Counted from the first letter of the stretch, positions 1 to 5,617 are shown. The stretch: DNA of 5,617 nt from Kiritimatiellales bacterium (GCA_030588285.1 JAUUYK010000079.1:1-5617), one strand, 5' to 3'. Notes: a model not told the origin generated them from the sequence alone. Made by a program: numbers and translations.

Positions 1-349
1 CGGATGTTCCCGTTTGGTATTCCACGAAATCTATTGCCCTGAGCAAAAGAAATAACCATTCGGTTGATGTGTGAGATAGAGGAATGATACCGAGACAATT
101 GTTGGAGACACGACAACTCGCCGTTGGAGCTGAATACAAAGGGAATGTCGAGGATGTTGGCATAATCAAGCCCCTGCTGCATGCCATCGCCAACGGTGTG
201 TTTATTATCCTTGGCTTCGATGATGGCGATAGGGCGGTTCGGTTTATAGTAGAGGATGTAGTCGGCCCGCTTGATCTGCTTTTTGTTGCGAATCGCCATG
301 TTTCCACGAACTTGAATTGGACCGGCTGTGAAGGAGACTTCTTATCCAT
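1..349 (-). pseudogene. hsdR: Decayed 5' part of a type I restriction endonuclease subunit R gene, open at the window edge
   Basis: Read on the minus strand, codons from 341 down to 119 give a clear HsdR N-terminal nuclease domain: [14 protein letters not shown], then [21 protein letters not shown], then [25 protein letters not shown]. The D of RADY and the E and K of IEAKD fit the D...ExK triad of PDDEXK nucleases, which in type I enzymes cuts DNA after ATP-driven translocation. An ATG at 349-347 begins MDKKS, a start I associate with this family, but it is in another frame from the nuclease core. An in-frame TAA at 342-344 closes the core frame upstream, so an out-of-frame deletion of roughly 35-40 codons is inferred. 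After FSSNG the usual FHDRTG stretch is absent, yet [13 protein letters not shown] and AQGNR (about 80 to 10) resemble the segment just before Walker A of HsdR helicases, suggesting a second deletion. Near position 1 the DNA resembles an out-of-frame ATGTGKT. No hsdM or hsdS is visible. The family call is firm; the deletion history is inference. Confidence 0.8.
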
Positions 350-375
350 TTATACCCCCGCCCATGTGTTATTAA

Positions 376-392
376 TAGTCTTTAAAAGACTA
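376..392. promoter_or_regulatory. Perfect 17-nt palindrome upstream of the hsdR relic
   Basis: TAGTCTTTAAAAGACTA is a perfect inverted repeat: two 8-nt arms around one central base. It lies 27 nt upstream of the presumed hsdR start at 349, with AT-rich DNA (attaata) between that could have held a -10 box on the minus strand. The one-base centre favours a dimeric repressor site in DNA over an RNA hairpin. The regulator is unknown, and the role is inferred from symmetry and position only. Confidence 0.4.
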
Positions 393-443
393 GCGATCAC
401 AGAGGGTTTTAACAGGTTTAAGTAGCAAAATCGAAACCCAGGG

Positions 444-535
444 GCGAATGCCCTCTGAGGGGGGAATTAAAAGGAGTGGTATCAAATCCTTGCGAAACGG
501 TCTCAAACGGATTTCGCGAATGCGGGGTTGAGGGG
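444..535. repeat. Imperfect direct repeat with small internal hairpins in non-coding DNA
   Basis: A unit GCGAATGC...TGAGGGG occurs at 444-462 and again at 516-535, differing in the middle. Between the copies, GCGAAA (492-497) can pair with TTTCGC (512-517), and AAATCC (484-489) with GGATTT (509-514); these pairings exclude each other. In the first copy GGGGC/GCCCT closes a GAAT loop and competes with CCCT/AGGG. No open frame here has family resemblance or a convincing ribosome site. It may be remnant mobile or dispersed repeat DNA. The remainder of 350-696 holds only the palindrome, motif and promoter listed separately. Confidence 0.35.
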
Positions 536-590
536 ATGAAAATCATTAAATAAAAGAGAGCTGTCGTTTGATCTGGTGGAGGGTTCCATT

Positions 591-605
591 TTCCAGCGCT
601 TGGAA
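591..605. repeat. TCCAG-NNN-TTGGAA intergenic motif, copy upstream of alaS
   Basis: TTCCAGCGCTTGGAA is an imperfect inverted repeat (TTCCA/TGGAA around five bases). A flanking GTTCCA (583-588) offers an alternative partner for TGGAAC (601-606). Twelve of 14 bases from TCCAG to GGAA match 4173-4186 in the terminator of the downstream small gene. From memory, motifs of this shape are abundant between genes in Kiritimatiellota; I cannot verify that here. Its role, whether protein site or transcript element, is unknown. Confidence 0.45.
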
Positions 606-608
606 CTC

Positions 609-637
609 TTGCATAATGCCTGTTTTCCCCGTATAAA
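609..637 (+). promoter_or_regulatory. Weak candidate promoter for alaS
   Basis: TATAAA at 632-637 resembles a -10 box, and TTGCAT at 609-614 could be a poor -35 (TTG matches) with a 17-nt spacer. Transcription would start near 644, giving a leader of about 50 nt before the ATG at 697. CATAAT at 612-617 is an alternative -10 without a good -35. No T-box-like structure of the kind that controls some synthetase genes is seen. Confidence 0.3.
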
Positions 638-696
638 GTCGGCCGTTTTCCGCTACAGGAAGTCGGCGGATTTTGTTTATTAAAAAGGGCATCATC

Positions 697-3297
697 ATGA
701 CATCGAACGAGCTCCGCCAATCATTTTTCGACTTTTTTGAATCGAAACAGCATACCATTGTTAAATCCGGTAGCCTGTTGCCCGATTCCCCAAATCTGCT
801 TTTCACGAATGCGGGTATGAACCAGTTTGTGCCGATCTTTCTTGGACAATCCAACTGCCCGTATTCTCCGGGCCGCGCGGCCGATACCCAAAAATGTATC
901 CGGGCGGGTGGCAAGCATAACGATCTCGATGATGTGGGTATTGATACCTATCACCATACCTTTTTCGAAATGCTCGGGAATTGGTCGTTCGGCGACTATT
1001 TTAAGCAGGAGGCGATCGATTGGGCCTGGGAGCTTATTACGAAGGTCTGGGGACTGCCCGAAAATCGCGTCTATGCCACTTATTTTGGTGGCGATGAAAA
1101 ATCGGAGGCGGATCTTGAAGCCCAAGCGATGTGGCTTAAGCATCTGCCCGCGGAGCAAGTGGTGGCGGGGAATCGCAAGGATAATTTCTGGATGATGGGC
1201 GATACGGGCCCCTGCGGTCCGTGCTCTGAATTGCATATTGATCTCACTCCCAATGGTGACGGCGGCCCGGGGATGGTTAATGCGGATAGTCCGCTCAATA
1301 TCGAAATATGGAATCTTGTGTTTGTTCAGTTTAACGCAAATCAAGATGGCACCTTTTCGCCGTTACCGGCCCAGCATGTCGATACCGGCATGGGTTTTGA
1401 ACGCATCTGTTCGATTATGCAATGCACCGATAATTTTAAAGATTTCTCGGGGGTCATCTCTAATTACGAAACCGATGTCTTTTCCCCGATCTTTGAAAAG
1501 TTGGAAGAGATGAGCGGTAAGAAATATGGGTCGTCGATGACGGATCCCGTTGATATTGCTTTCCGAGTGATTGCCGACCATATTCGTTGCCTCAGTTTTT
1601 CCATCGCCGATGGCATTCTTCCTTCGAACGAAGGCCGAGGCTATGTTCTGCGCCGCATTCTTCGTCGCGCGGTTCGCTATGGTCGTGCTCTCGGTTTTCA
1701 GGAAACCTTTTTCTATAAACTCGCCGATACGGTGGTTGAAAGCTTTGGCGAAGCTTTTCCCGAGCTGCGTAAAAATCACGATCGTGTCCGGAAAACCCTC
1801 CAATCCGAGGAGGAATCTTTCAATCGAACTCTCGATCGTGGTCTTGAGTTATTTGAGCAGGTTGCGGGAAAAATTTCCGATAAAATCTTTCCTTCTATCG
1901 AAGCATTTAAGCTCTACGACACGTTTGGTTTTCCGCTCGATCTGACCGAGCTGATGGCTCGCGAACGCGATCTAACGGTCGATATTGAAGGGGTTGAAGC
2001 GTTGATGAATGAGCAGCGCGAACGGGCTCGTGCCGACCACGCGTCTAAAAAATCGGTCGTGCTGGTTGAAAGCGAGGGGCTCGATGTTAAACCGACCCTC
2101 TTTGTTGGATTCGATGCCCTTGAAGCCGAGGCCGTTGTTGAAGCCGTTACGCCCGCTGAAGATAACGAATACTCTGTCGTGCTCGACCAAACCCCCTGCT
2201 ATGCCGAAATGGGGGGGCAACTTGGCGACCACGGAACCCTTTCTTTCGCCGAGGGCGAGCTAGCCATTTTGGATACGCAGAAGCAGGGCGAACTTTTTGT
2301 TCATCGCACCAAACTCACGATCGGACGCGCGCCGGACGTCGGCGAAATGGTTGCGGTTTCGGTCGATGCTGAACGTCGTGCCGATATCCAGAACCACCAC
2401 ACGGCCACGCATCTGTTCCATTGGGCGCTGCATAAAGTTGTCAGTGAAGACGCCCGCCAGCGGGGATCGCTTGTGGCTAACGATCGGCTGCGGTTTGATT
2501 TTAATTCGCCGGAAAAATTATCCAACGAACAGATCGCTGAAATCGAAAAATTGATCAACGACCGAATTGCCGCCAACGAACCGGTCTATTGGAGCGAAGT
2601 ATCTTTTGTGGAGGTGCAAAAACATGCCGCCATTCAGCAGTTTTTCGGCGAAAAATATGGCGATACCGTACGGGTCCTACAGATCGGCGGAGCCGAAGGA
2701 GCCTTCGATGGTTTCTCTATGGAACTGTGTGGCGGTTGCCACGTTCGGAATACGGGCGATATTGGCCAATTTAAGCTCATGAGCGAATCCTCCATTGCGG
2801 CCGGAATTCGCCGCATCGAAGCGGCTTGTGGTGCTCATGCCACACAATTTATTGCCGATCAAAAAGTGGCCAAGGCGAACGCTCTGGCACAAGCCGAAGC
2901 GGCCGAAGCCAAAAAGAAAGCCGCCAAGCAACGGCAGGCCGAAATGCAGGAACAAGCTCCAGCCATTGCCGAGGAGCTATTGGGTAAGGTGGTCGATGGA
3001 TTACTCGTCGAAAATATGGGTGAAGCTGACGCGAGCCTTTTGAGTGCGATCATGGATGTGTTGCATCCTCAGCTTCAAAGTACGGTCGCTATTCTCGGCG
3101 GAACGAGCGATGGCAAAGTTGCTCTCGTTTGCGCTGTTACCCCTGACCTTATTAAGGAAGGAAAACAGGCCGGAAAAATTATTGGAGCGATTGCAAAACA
3201 GTGCGGCGGTGGTGGTGGCGGAAAACCTGACCGAGCTCAGGCCGGCGGGAAAAATCCTGCGGCCCTCGACGCTGCGCTAAAGTCAGTAACGGTGTAG
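697..3297 (+). CDS. alaS: Alanine--tRNA ligase (AlaRS), complete
   Basis: This cytoplasmic class II synthetase charges tRNA-Ala with alanine and hydrolyses mischarged Ser- or Gly-tRNA. The product is 866 residues, close to the E. coli enzyme (about 875). The catalytic domain shows TNAGMNQF, YHHTFFEMLGNWSFGDYF (85-102), KDNFWMMGDTGPCGPCSE (161-178), DTGMGFER (229-236) and GRGYVLRRILRRAVRYGR (from 313). The editing domain keeps HTATH (568-572) and CGGCH (678-682), the expected zinc ligands. An Ala/Lys/Glu-rich helical linker (about 722-770) leads to the C-terminal domain with six glycines at 837-842 and KPDRAQAGG. The ATG at 697 is chosen because MTSNELRQSFFDFF matches the usual N-terminus and AAAAAGGG (682-689) lies 7 nt upstream; an in-frame TTG at 673 has no such support. 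Two stops in tandem (TAG TAG) end the gene. It appears monocistronic. The YHHTFFEMLGNWSFGDYF and IEIWNLVF forms resemble Bacteroidota, PVC and eukaryotic AlaRS more than E. coli. No key residue is missing. Confidence 0.98.
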   Translation: MTSNELRQSFFDFFESKQHTIVKSGSLLPDSPNLLFTNAGMNQFVPIFLGQSNCPYSPGRAADTQKCIRAGGKHNDLDDVGIDTYHHTFFEMLGNWSFGDYFKQEAIDWAWELITKVWGLPENRVYATYFGGDEKSEADLEAQAMWLKHLPAEQVVAGNRKDNFWMMGDTGPCGPCSELHIDLTPNGDGGPGMVNADSPLNIEIWNLVFVQFNANQDGTFSPLPAQHVDTGMGFERICSIMQCTDNFKDFSGVISNYETDVFSPIFEKLEEMSGKKYGSSMTDPVDIAFRVIADHIRCLSFSIADGILPSNEGRGYVLRRILRRAVRYGRALGFQETFFYKLADTVVESFGEAFPELRKNHDRVRKTLQSEEESFNRTLDRGLELFEQVAGKISDKIFPSIEAFKLYDTFGFPLDLTELMARERDLTVDIEGVEALMNEQRERARADHASKKSVVLVESEGLDVKPTLFVGFDALEAEAVVEAVTPAEDNEYSVVLDQTPCYAEMGGQLGDHGTLSFAEGELAILDTQKQGELFVHRTKLTIGRAPDVGEMVAVSVDAERRADIQNHHTATHLFHWALHKVVSEDARQRGSLVANDRLRFDFNSPEKLSNEQIAEIEKLINDRIAANEPVYWSEVSFVEVQKHAAIQQFFGEKYGDTVRVLQIGGAEGAFDGFSMELCGGCHVRNTGDIGQFKLMSESSIAAGIRRIEAACGAHATQFIADQKVAKANALAQAEAAEAKKKAAKQRQAEMQEQAPAIAEELLGKVVDGLLVENMGEADASLLSAIMDVLHPQLQSTVAILGGTSDGKVALVCAVTPDLIKEGKQAGKIIGAIAKQCGGGGGGKPDRAQAGGKNPAALDAALKSVTV

Positions 3298-3301
3298 TAG
3301 G

Positions 3302-3563
3302 GGACGATGACTCCTGATTGGTTTTCTTAGTGCTCTTTGTGTCTTAAACGCAGCGGGTGTTTAAAAGTCGGCGGGAAGGGATTTACCACGGAATGGCGGG
3401 GAGTTATCACACTCGCTCCATTCGTCGCTTAAGGCACGGCGCCACGAAGAGGAAATGAACTGAATTAAACGGATGGATGGGGAATCCAACGGATTAATGG
3501 AGATGGGATTAACCACGAAGGCTCGAAGGACACGAAGGGAGGGGCGATGACTCCTTATTTGGT
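3302..3563. repeat. Degenerate dispersed-repeat debris between alaS and the next promoter
   Basis: No protein gene is seen here. An imperfect direct repeat, CGATGACTCCT(G/T)ATT...GGT, occurs at 3305 and 3545, exactly 240 bp apart. Inside are related pieces: GGGATTTACCACGGAA (3378-3393) against GGGATTAACCACGAAG (3505-3520), CCACGAAG at 3442-3449 and 3513-3520, CACGAAGG at 3531-3538, and AACGGAT at about 3468 and 3489. Near 3325-3345, 'cttagtgctctttgtgtctt' reads as a degraded copy of the same accacgaagg-type element on the opposite strand. Such repeats are familiar between genes in Verrucomicrobia-like and other genomes. Internal similarity is seen directly; family membership is inferred. Confidence 0.5.
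3344..3364. other. Hairpin shortly after alaS, without a T-tract
   Basis: TTAAACGC (3344-3351) pairs with GTGTTTAA (3357-3364) around AGCGG, giving eight pairs with one G-T wobble, 47 nt after the alaS stop. No run of T follows on either strand, so it is not a typical intrinsic terminator. It could protect a 3' end or be part of the repeat debris. I find no better terminator for alaS. Confidence 0.3.
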
Positions 3564-3614
3564 CGTTTGGGCAGGTTCTCTCTGGGGTGGGTATTTCGAT
3601 CTGCCCATCAGTAA

Positions 3615-3630
3615 AAGCTAAGTATAGCTT
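3615..3630. promoter_or_regulatory. Operator-like inverted repeat touching the -35 box
   Basis: AAGCTA-agta-TAGCTT is a perfect 6-bp inverted repeat with a 4-base centre, ending two bases before TTGACA at 3632. This placement suits an activator or repressor site for the small gene. No regulator is encoded in the window, so the role is inferred from position and symmetry. Confidence 0.4.
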
Positions 3631-3631
3631 G

Positions 3632-3659
3632 TTGACATGCCCTCAAAAACTGCTACAAA
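3632..3659 (+). promoter_or_regulatory. Sigma-70-type promoter of the small unknown gene
   Basis: A consensus -35 TTGACA (3632-3637) is followed after 16 bases by TACAAA (3654-3659), which matches four of six -10 positions. Transcription would begin near 3666, leaving a leader of about 110 nt. It is the best promoter match in the window and gives the small gene transcription independent of alaS. Confidence 0.6.
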
Positions 3660-3661
3660 TC

Positions 3662-3762
3662 TTTCCAGAAAAACATTTTAACTAAGAGATGTAGGCTCAA
3701 CTCCTGTTGGGCGTACCATTGTACTGGAAACTGAAATATAAACCCTGAAAATGTACTTCAGG
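3662..3762 (+). promoter_or_regulatory. Structured 5' leader of the small unknown gene
   Basis: Three helices can be drawn. TTTCCAG (3662-3668) pairs exactly with CTGGAAA (3724-3730), closing a domain that holds hairpin GCTCAAC-TCCT-GTTGGGC (3695-3712, seven pairs with one wobble). A separate hairpin CCTGAA (3744-3749)/TTCAGG (3757-3762) with a 7-nt loop ends four bases before the AGGA of the ribosome site. Such a layout could control translation or be a folded untranslated region. I do not recognise a known riboswitch class. The predicted start (about 3666) would cut into the outer stem, so that helix requires initiation a few bases earlier. Confidence 0.4.
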
Positions 3763-3775
3763 AACAAGGAATCCC

Positions 3776-4144
3776 ATGGCCGAAGATAACACACTTGAAA
3801 ATATTAAGATCGATGGTTCCAATCTATGGAAAGAAGAAAATATTACGGACTTGCAGGTTGGTAGCATTCGAAAGCTGACTCCGATTAAAATCGACGGAAC
3901 AGAAGATGAAACGAGGAAGGCGACTTTTTCGGCCACCACCAATATTATGACCCCTAGCGGTGCACTGCCGATCTCGGGCGAAATTGAAGCGGCGAATCTT
4001 GAGGAAGCGGTTGAAAAGTTTTCGGAAGCGATCGGTGCTGCCGTGAAAAAACTACAAGAAGATATGGTTCGTATGCAGCAGGAACAGGCCAATAAGATTG
4101 TTACCCCCGATGACCTTCGCGGCGGAAGTGATATTATTATCTAG
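3776..4144 (+). CDS. Small acidic protein of unknown function (122 aa)
   Basis: I do not recognise a named family. ACAAGGA (3764-3770) stands five bases before the ATG, the frame has its own promoter, and a strong terminator follows, so it is very likely real. Residues 1-22 are charged and probably flexible. About 23-72 alternates hydrophobic and polar residues as in beta strands, with VGSIRKLTPIKIDG (28-41) and IMTPSGALPISGEIEA (57-72). From 74 to about 108 runs a long amphipathic helix, LEEAVEKF then AVKKLQEDMVRMQQEQANKI, possibly coiled coil, and the tail is IVTPDDLRGGSDIII. There is no signal peptide, membrane segment, cysteine or catalytic motif, so a soluble cytoplasmic protein is expected, perhaps oligomeric. 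From memory it resembles conserved small hypothetical proteins of Verrucomicrobia-like bacteria with a TP-G-LPI stretch and an EA--KF helix; this is unverified. Its isolation gives no functional clue. Confidence 0.85.
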   Translation: MAEDNTLENIKIDGSNLWKEENITDLQVGSIRKLTPIKIDGTEDETRKATFSATTNIMTPSGALPISGEIEAANLEEAVEKFSEAIGAAVKKLQEDMVRMQQEQANKIVTPDDLRGGSDIII

Positions 4145-4171
4145 TCCTAAGGGGCCTTCTTTTTATCGTTG

Positions 4172-4209
4172 ATCCAGTGGTTGGAATTCTCCAATTGCTG
4201 GATTTTTTT
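4172..4209 (+). terminator. Intrinsic terminator of the small unknown gene
   Basis: ATCCAGTGGTTGGA (4172-4185) pairs with TCCAATTGCTGGAT (4190-4203) around ATTC: 14 pairs, three of them G-T wobbles, followed by seven T (4203-4209). It begins 28 nt after the stop codon. The left arm is a near copy of the motif at 591-605, and the right arm is a related inverted copy (TCCAGCAATTGGA when read on the minus strand). Confidence 0.9.
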
Positions 4210-4234
4210 ATTTAGCTACCGTTTTCACTTTTTG

Positions 4235-4301
4235 CCTATACCGCCGGTGTAGGTGCTCCGGTGGTCGCAGGTTTTCTATGAAGAATGTGCGGTCGGCGGT
4301 A
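4235..4301. other. Competing inverted repeats in non-coding DNA
   Basis: Three pairings share one segment. CCTATAC (4235-4241) pairs with GTGTAGG (4247-4253) with one wobble. ACCGCCGG (4240-4247) pairs with CCGGTGGT (4258-4265) with one wobble. TACCGCCG (4239-4246) pairs exactly with CGGCGGTA (4294-4301). No more than one can form at once. The segment lies between two terminators, with no clear promoter of its own and no convincing reading frame. It could be a small RNA or repeat remnant. The rest of 4210-4338 shows nothing I can name. Confidence 0.3.
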
Positions 4302-4338
4302 GTAATGGACGGATTTTAAACTAGAGGTTCTGTGGAAT

Positions 4339-4372
4339 AAAAAAAAAGGCGCTCCGCAAGGAGCGCCTTTTT
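4339..4372 (-). terminator. Intrinsic terminator of the symporter gene, bidirectional in form
   Basis: GGCGCTCC (4348-4355) and GGAGCGCC (4360-4367) form a perfect 8-bp stem with a GCAA loop on the plus strand. Nine A (4339-4347) and five T (4368-4372) flank it, so the minus-strand transcript ends in nine U. It starts 22 nt past the symporter stop. It could also stop plus-strand read-through, with a weaker five-U tail. Confidence 0.93.
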
Positions 4373-4393
4373 AGATGTCAGATTTGACTCCGA

Positions 4394-5617
4394 CTACCAG
4401 AAGATGATGTAGAGGAAAACGGTCAGGGCACAAATCCCTAGACCCACCCTAAATGCACCTTTGGATGGCGTTAACTCCATCGTTGTGTTGGTTGCGAATA
4501 CAACCGGCGTTTTGGCTTTAAAGATGAGTCCGTAGATGACTAGGATCACCAGTACCACGCCTAGGCACACCGACATGCTATGCAGGAAGTGCATGCTGGA
4601 GTGAACTTTCAGCATGTAGTGATAGATGCCTGCATTGGCAACGATTCCAATGATACCCGCCCATTGTCCGGATGTGCGGTTAACTAGACCGTAGATAAAT
4701 ACGGCCAGAATACCGGTCGATACATAGCCTTGGAAGGACTGGATGAATTCAAAGATACTTTTAAATTCGACCAGTTTCGGTGCTACGACACAACCAATTA
4801 CAACGAATACACCGATGCAAATTCGACCAAAGGTTACAAACTCATGCTGTTTTGCCTGCGGTCGAATGTAGCGCTGATAAACATCCATTGTGAACAATGT
4901 TGATGCCGCATTGAGTACCGCTGCGAGTGACGAAATAATCGCACCAAGTAGGGCGGCAATAACGAATCCAAGGAGTCCTTTGTTTTTGGGGATTAATCTG
5001 GAGATTAACAATCCCATGGCGTCGTCATATTTATAGGCATTAATTTCGGTTTGAACGACCTTGTCTTCACCAATACGAGCAAGAACGGTTTCGTTGAAGG
5101 CTGAAATTTCCAGTGCTTTTTCCGGATGTGCCATCGCATATTTTCCATCTAAGCGGAAAATCTTATCGTTATCTGCGTCGGTCACCGCGGTCTCGTATAT
5201 TGCAAACACATTTCCGCCCGCATCTTCATTCGCGCCTTCGGCCATTTCGGTGGAGAACAAGTTGAAGGCGATGATTCCAGGAATCACAATGATGAATGGG
5301 ATCAGTAGTTTAAGGAAGGCGGCTAGCACGAGGCCTTTCTGACCGTCGGCTAAGGAGGCGGATCCAAGAATACGCTGGGTGATGTACTGGTTTAGACCCC
5401 AGTAATAAAAGTTTGGAATCCAGATGCCGATAACCAGAATATGCCAAGGCATAGCTGGGGTATCCATATGCATGGCGGTTTCATTGAGGGTGTTGAATTT
5501 TTCCATGGTCCCCGCGCTGGCGTCTACAGTAGCCACCGCTCCGGTTGCATCAACCAGCGAAGCAACATCGGTAATTCCTAGTTTCTGGAAAGCAAAGTAG
5601 GTGATAATGCCGCCACC
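4394..5617 (-). CDS. Sodium/solute symporter (SSS family, vSGLT-like), 5' end outside window
   Basis: An inner-membrane carrier that couples sodium influx to uptake of a solute, probably a sugar. There are 407 residues visible, starting GGGIITYFAFQKLG, which fits the end of a central membrane helix. Family members are often 500-600 residues, so roughly the first 150-200 are beyond the edge. A GTG at 5534-5536 is an internal valine, not the start. WIPNFYYWGLNQYITQR (visible 66-82) carries the N and Y that, as I recall, contact sugar and form the inner gate in vSGLT. AAFLKLLIPF (visible 99-108) has the conserved lysine. GAIISSLAAVLNAASTLFTMDVY (from visible 225) has the paired serines of the Na2 sodium site. 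FIQSFQGYVSTG keeps the sugar-side glutamine. Several hydrophobic helices follow, ending LYIIFW. An acidic loop of about 90 residues (visible 118-210) replaces one of about 45 in vSGLT. The gene is convergent with the small unknown gene. The substrate cannot be told from this sequence. Confidence 0.93.
   Translation of the reverse strand, partial: GGGIITYFAFQKLGITDVASLVDATGAVATVDASAGTMEKFNTLNETAMHMDTPAMPWHILVIGIWIPNFYYWGLNQYITQRILGSASLADGQKGLVLAAFLKLLIPFIIVIPGIIAFNLFSTEMAEGANEDAGGNVFAIYETAVTDADNDKIFRLDGKYAMAHPEKALEISAFNETVLARIGEDKVVQTEINAYKYDDAMGLLISRLIPKNKGLLGFVIAALLGAIISSLAAVLNAASTLFTMDVYQRYIRPQAKQHEFVTFGRICIGVFVVIGCVVAPKLVEFKSIFEFIQSFQGYVSTGILAVFIYGLVNRTSGQWAGIIGIVANAGIYHYMLKVHSSMHFLHSMSVCLGVVLVILVIYGLIFKAKTPVVFATNTTMELTPSKGAFRVGLGICALTVFLYIIFW

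Noticed and set aside
3..74. Plus-strand frame ending at a TGA at 72-74, as the tail of an upstream gene
   Set aside because: The opposite strand here resembles the HsdR segment before Walker A (INRMV...AQGNR), and the plus-strand peptide matches nothing I know.
84..425. Plus-strand open frame of 113 codons
   Set aside because: It is the antisense of the HsdR nuclease domain. The minus strand gives the clear family match, and the plus-strand protein has none.
673..696. TTG at 673 as an earlier alaS start
   Set aside because: It would add eight residues not typical of AlaRS. The ATG at 697 has a spaced AAAAAGGG and gives the usual N-terminus.
418..720. Minus-strand open frame of 100 codons over the alaS upstream region
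   Set aside because: It covers low-complexity repeat-like DNA and overlaps the alaS start. No family resemblance or ribosome site.
721..1344. Long minus-strand and shifted frames inside alaS
   Set aside because: They lie wholly within a confident gene and show no domain resemblance; they arise from its codon pattern.
3378..3538. CRISPR array
   Set aside because: The repeats are degenerate, of mixed orientation and irregularly spaced, with no cas genes visible.
3697..4092. Minus-strand open frame opposite the small gene
   Set aside because: It is a shadow of the 3776-4144 gene and covers its promoter leader; no ribosome site or family match.
4278..4319. Possible 13-codon reading frame MKNVRSAVVMDGF
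   Set aside because: No ribosome site, no conservation evidence and overlap with the inverted repeats.
5534..5536. GTG as the symporter start
   Set aside because: The frame continues to the window edge with GGGIITYFAFQKLG, which belongs to the membrane domain, so the real start is beyond 5617.

Overview
The window looks like bacterial chromosome of moderate GC, most likely from the PVC superphylum and perhaps Kiritimatiellota. That placement is inference. It rests on an alanyl-tRNA synthetase of the form shared by Bacteroidota, PVC bacteria and eukaryotes, on a short TCCAG-NNN-TTGGAA intergenic motif that I associate from memory with Kiritimatiellota, and on dispersed 'accacgaagg...cacgaagg' repeat debris. 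No marker gene settles the phylum.

Layout: (1) Positions 1-349, minus strand, hold a decayed 5' end of a type I restriction endonuclease gene (hsdR). The PDDEXK nuclease core is readable, but the frame is broken near the start, segments are missing, and it runs off the left edge. A perfect 17-nt palindrome lies just upstream of its old start. (2) Positions 350-696 are non-coding, with an imperfect direct repeat, one TCCAG...TTGGAA motif and a weak candidate alaS promoter. (3) Positions 697-3297, plus strand, are a complete alaS with its editing and C-terminal domains. (4) Positions 3298-3775 have no protein gene. The left part is degenerate repeat debris. The right part is a good sigma-70-type promoter with an inverted repeat touching its -35 box, then a leader of about 110 nt with several possible helices. 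(5) Positions 3776-4144, plus strand, encode a 122-residue acidic protein of no recognised function, followed by a strong intrinsic terminator whose stem is built from two opposed copies of the TCCAG/TTGGAA motif. (6) Positions 4210-4338 are non-coding with competing hairpins. (7) A second, A/T-flanked terminator serves the convergent minus-strand gene. (8) Positions 4394-5617, minus strand, are the C-terminal part of a vSGLT-like sodium/solute symporter that continues past the right edge.

The genes do not form one pathway: alaS is housekeeping, the small gene has its own promoter and terminator, the transporter is convergent to it, and the restriction gene is a relic. The least explained part is the 3615-4210 unit (operator-like repeat, promoter, structured leader, small unknown protein, motif-built terminator). 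I see no clear evidence of a complete new system.
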